In this document: positions 62,922 through 64,000 of the stretch, piece after piece
Layout of the letters: every line of letters starts with the position of its first letter
Position numbering within the stretch: position 1 is the first letter of the stretch
Source: Alkalibacterium sp049389645
GTDB lineage: Bacteria > Bacillota > Bacilli > Lactobacillales > Carnobacteriaceae_A
DNA: 64,000 nucleotides
Direction: 5' to 3'
Assembly (NCBI RefSeq): GCF_049389645.1
Contig: NZ_CP186540.1
Location: forward strand, 1,054,001 to 1,118,000
Notes under the pieces: model-generated
Seen by the model: only the letters and a program-made list of their open reading frames with translations
Told to the model about the DNA's origin: nothing
Database searches by the model: none
Made by a program: the position numbers and the translations under genes

Positions 62922-63695
62922 ATGAAGAATGAAGAAAGCACTCAGTCTGTCTATTCCGTTAAAAATTTCAACTTGTGGTACGGTGATACACAGGCGTTAA
63001 AAGATATCTCAATAGAAATACCCGAAAAACAGGTGGTCGCAATAATCGGACCCTCTGGATGTGGCAAATCAACATTTATTAAAACGCTGAACCGCATGGT
63101 AGAGCTCGTACCTTCTGTAAAAATGAAAGGCTCCATTCTTTATAATAATGATGATATTCTTAAATCCGACGCTAAAGTAGAAGCTTTACGTACAGAGGTT
63201 GGTATGGTTTTTCAAAAACCAAATCCCTTTCCTAAATCCATCTATGATAATGTCGCTTACGGACCCCGTATCCACGGCATCAAAGATAAGAAAACCTTGG
63301 ATGAAGTGGTTGAAAGAGGTTTAAAAGGTGCCGCTTTATGGGAAGAAGTAAAAGACAGATTAAGTGAAAATGCTTTTGGACTTTCTGGAGGTCAGCAGCA
63401 ACGTCTCTGCATCGCCCGAGCTTTAGCAGTCGAACCGGAAGTCATATTAATGGATGAACCGACATCAGCGCTCGATCCGTTATCAACTGCCAAAATAGAA
63501 GACTTGATTCATGAACTCAAGAAAGATTATAGCATCATCATCGTCACGCATAATATGCAGCAAGCTGCGCGAATATCAGATAAAACAGCTTTCTTTTTAA
63601 ATGGAGAAATCATTGAGTTTGGCCCAACAGAAAAAATGTACAGCAATCCGGATGATAAACGAACAGATGACTACATTTCAGGTAAGTTTGGATAA
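62922..63695 (+). CDS. pstB: Phosphate ABC transporter ATP-binding protein
   Basis: 257 residues. Walker A GPSGCGKST (near 44), the PstB-specific TLNRMVELVPSVKMKG, Q-loop VFQKPNPFPKSIYDNVAYGP, signature LSGGQQQRLCIARALA and Walker B ILMDEPTSALDP. It energises phosphate import. AGGAGG precedes the ATG, 15 bp after pstA. Confidence 0.96.
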   Translation: MKNEESTQSVYSVKNFNLWYGDTQALKDISIEIPEKQVVAIIGPSGCGKSTFIKTLNRMVELVPSVKMKGSILYNNDDILKSDAKVEALRTEVGMVFQKPNPFPKSIYDNVAYGPRIHGIKDKKTLDEVVERGLKGAALWEEVKDRLSENAFGLSGGQQQRLCIARALAVEPEVILMDEPTSALDPLSTAKIEDLIHELKKDYSIIIVTHNMQQAARISDKTAFFLNGEIIEFGPTEKMYSNPDDKRTDDYISGKFG

Positions 63696-63765
63696 ACCAT
63701 CTGCTTCATTTATAATAAAGTGAAATTCACAAACCGAAAAATAAACTTAAGAGGTGACTAATTTA

Positions 63766-64000
63766 ATGAGAAGAGCATTCGAAGAAGAGTTAAGTAATCT
63801 GCATTCACAATTTTACCAAATGGGATTAATGGTATCCGAATCAATCTACCTATCCGTTAAAGGGTTTACGGCTCACGATAAAGGTATCGCTGAAAAAATC
63901 GTGGAAAACGACCCCCTTATCAATGAACAACAAGTAAAAATCGAAACAAAATCGATCGAGCTCATTGCCTTACAACAGCCTGTAACAAGCAATCTGCGAC
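63766..64000 (+). CDS. phoU: Phosphate-transport regulator PhoU (5' part)
   Basis: The reading frame starts at an ATG at 63766 with GAGGTG upstream and runs off the right edge after 78 codons. MRRAFEEELSNLHSQFYQMG and KIVENDPLINEQQVKIETKS are typical of PhoU, with its E/D-x-x-x-D-x-x-I/V-N repeats that bind metals. PhoU links PstSCAB activity to PhoR signalling. It is the usual fifth gene of the operon. Confidence 0.92.
   Translation, partial: MRRAFEEELSNLHSQFYQMGLMVSESIYLSVKGFTAHDKGIAEKIVENDPLINEQQVKIETKSIELIALQQPVTSNLR

Overview
The window looks like a low-GC Firmicute of the lactic-acid-bacterium type, plausibly a halo- or alkaliphilic member of the Carnobacteriaceae. The signs are a phosphoketolase, a mevalonate pathway (mvaA, mvaS), several cation/proton antiporters, B. 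subtilis-like Zur and Pho operator sequences, AGGAGG-type ribosome binding sites and many Rho-independent terminators. The genus is an inference. No rRNA, CRISPR array, phage or intact transposon was seen. One tRNA gene (Val, anticodon GAC) is present.

Layout. 0-6 kb (minus strand): three successive pairs of a CPA2-type antiporter and a small PII-like protein. Pairs A and B are a recent tandem duplication, and an alpha/alpha-toroid protein lies between them. 6-13.5 kb: GNAT acetyltransferase, CaCA exchanger, arsenite exporter Acr3, CoA-disulfide-reductase/rhodanese fusion, ABC-F protein. 14.4-25 kb: NERD protein, Gly-rich TPM-like protein with PspA, cysteine synthase, Hsp20, a PRPP-synthetase paralogue, phosphoketolase, SRAP protein, FAD/Rieske oxidoreductase. 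25.2-28.7 kb: DUF898 protein, then an ABC importer operon preceded by a Phe/Tyr-rich leader peptide and a complete-looking attenuator. 29.4-36 kb: XRE regulator, remnants of opp ATPase genes, CstA-type transporter with a LytS/LytR two-component system, aldo/keto reductase. 36-38.6 kb: a decayed stretch bounded by a tRNA-like remnant and the real tRNA-Val. 38.7-49 kb: mvaA, CopB, a dead alpha-galactosidase fragment, MATE pump, small enzymes, mscL, DUF554, orphan PhnD-like lipoprotein. 49.4-51.5 kb: a zinc-starvation operon (Zur box, dead rpmF paralogue, zinc-free S14, COG0523 GTPase, 40-aa basic protein, zinc-free L33). 51.7-57 kb: mvaS, an oxidoreductase, a phosphoribosyltransferase, a YtxH protein and an RRNPP-type regulator. 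57-64 kb: phoR-phoP, divergent from pstSCAB-phoU behind Pho boxes.

The most unusual content is non-coding. Three intergenic arrays (13.7, 28.8 and 46.9 kb; 14, 10 and 9 units) have exactly the same 52-bp period. Each unit is an 11-bp arm, 19-nt loop, 11-bp arm and 11-nt linker. The right arm GAAGGGCACGC is nearly invariant, while the loops and linkers are locus-specific. A second degenerate family built on GAGTNGGTACTTAA-like words fills two other intergenic regions (8.0 and 40.3 kb), and both end with the same CATACTCGC hairpin. These repeats, the triple antiporter/PII module and the Phe/Tyr attenuator are the best candidates for undescribed biology.
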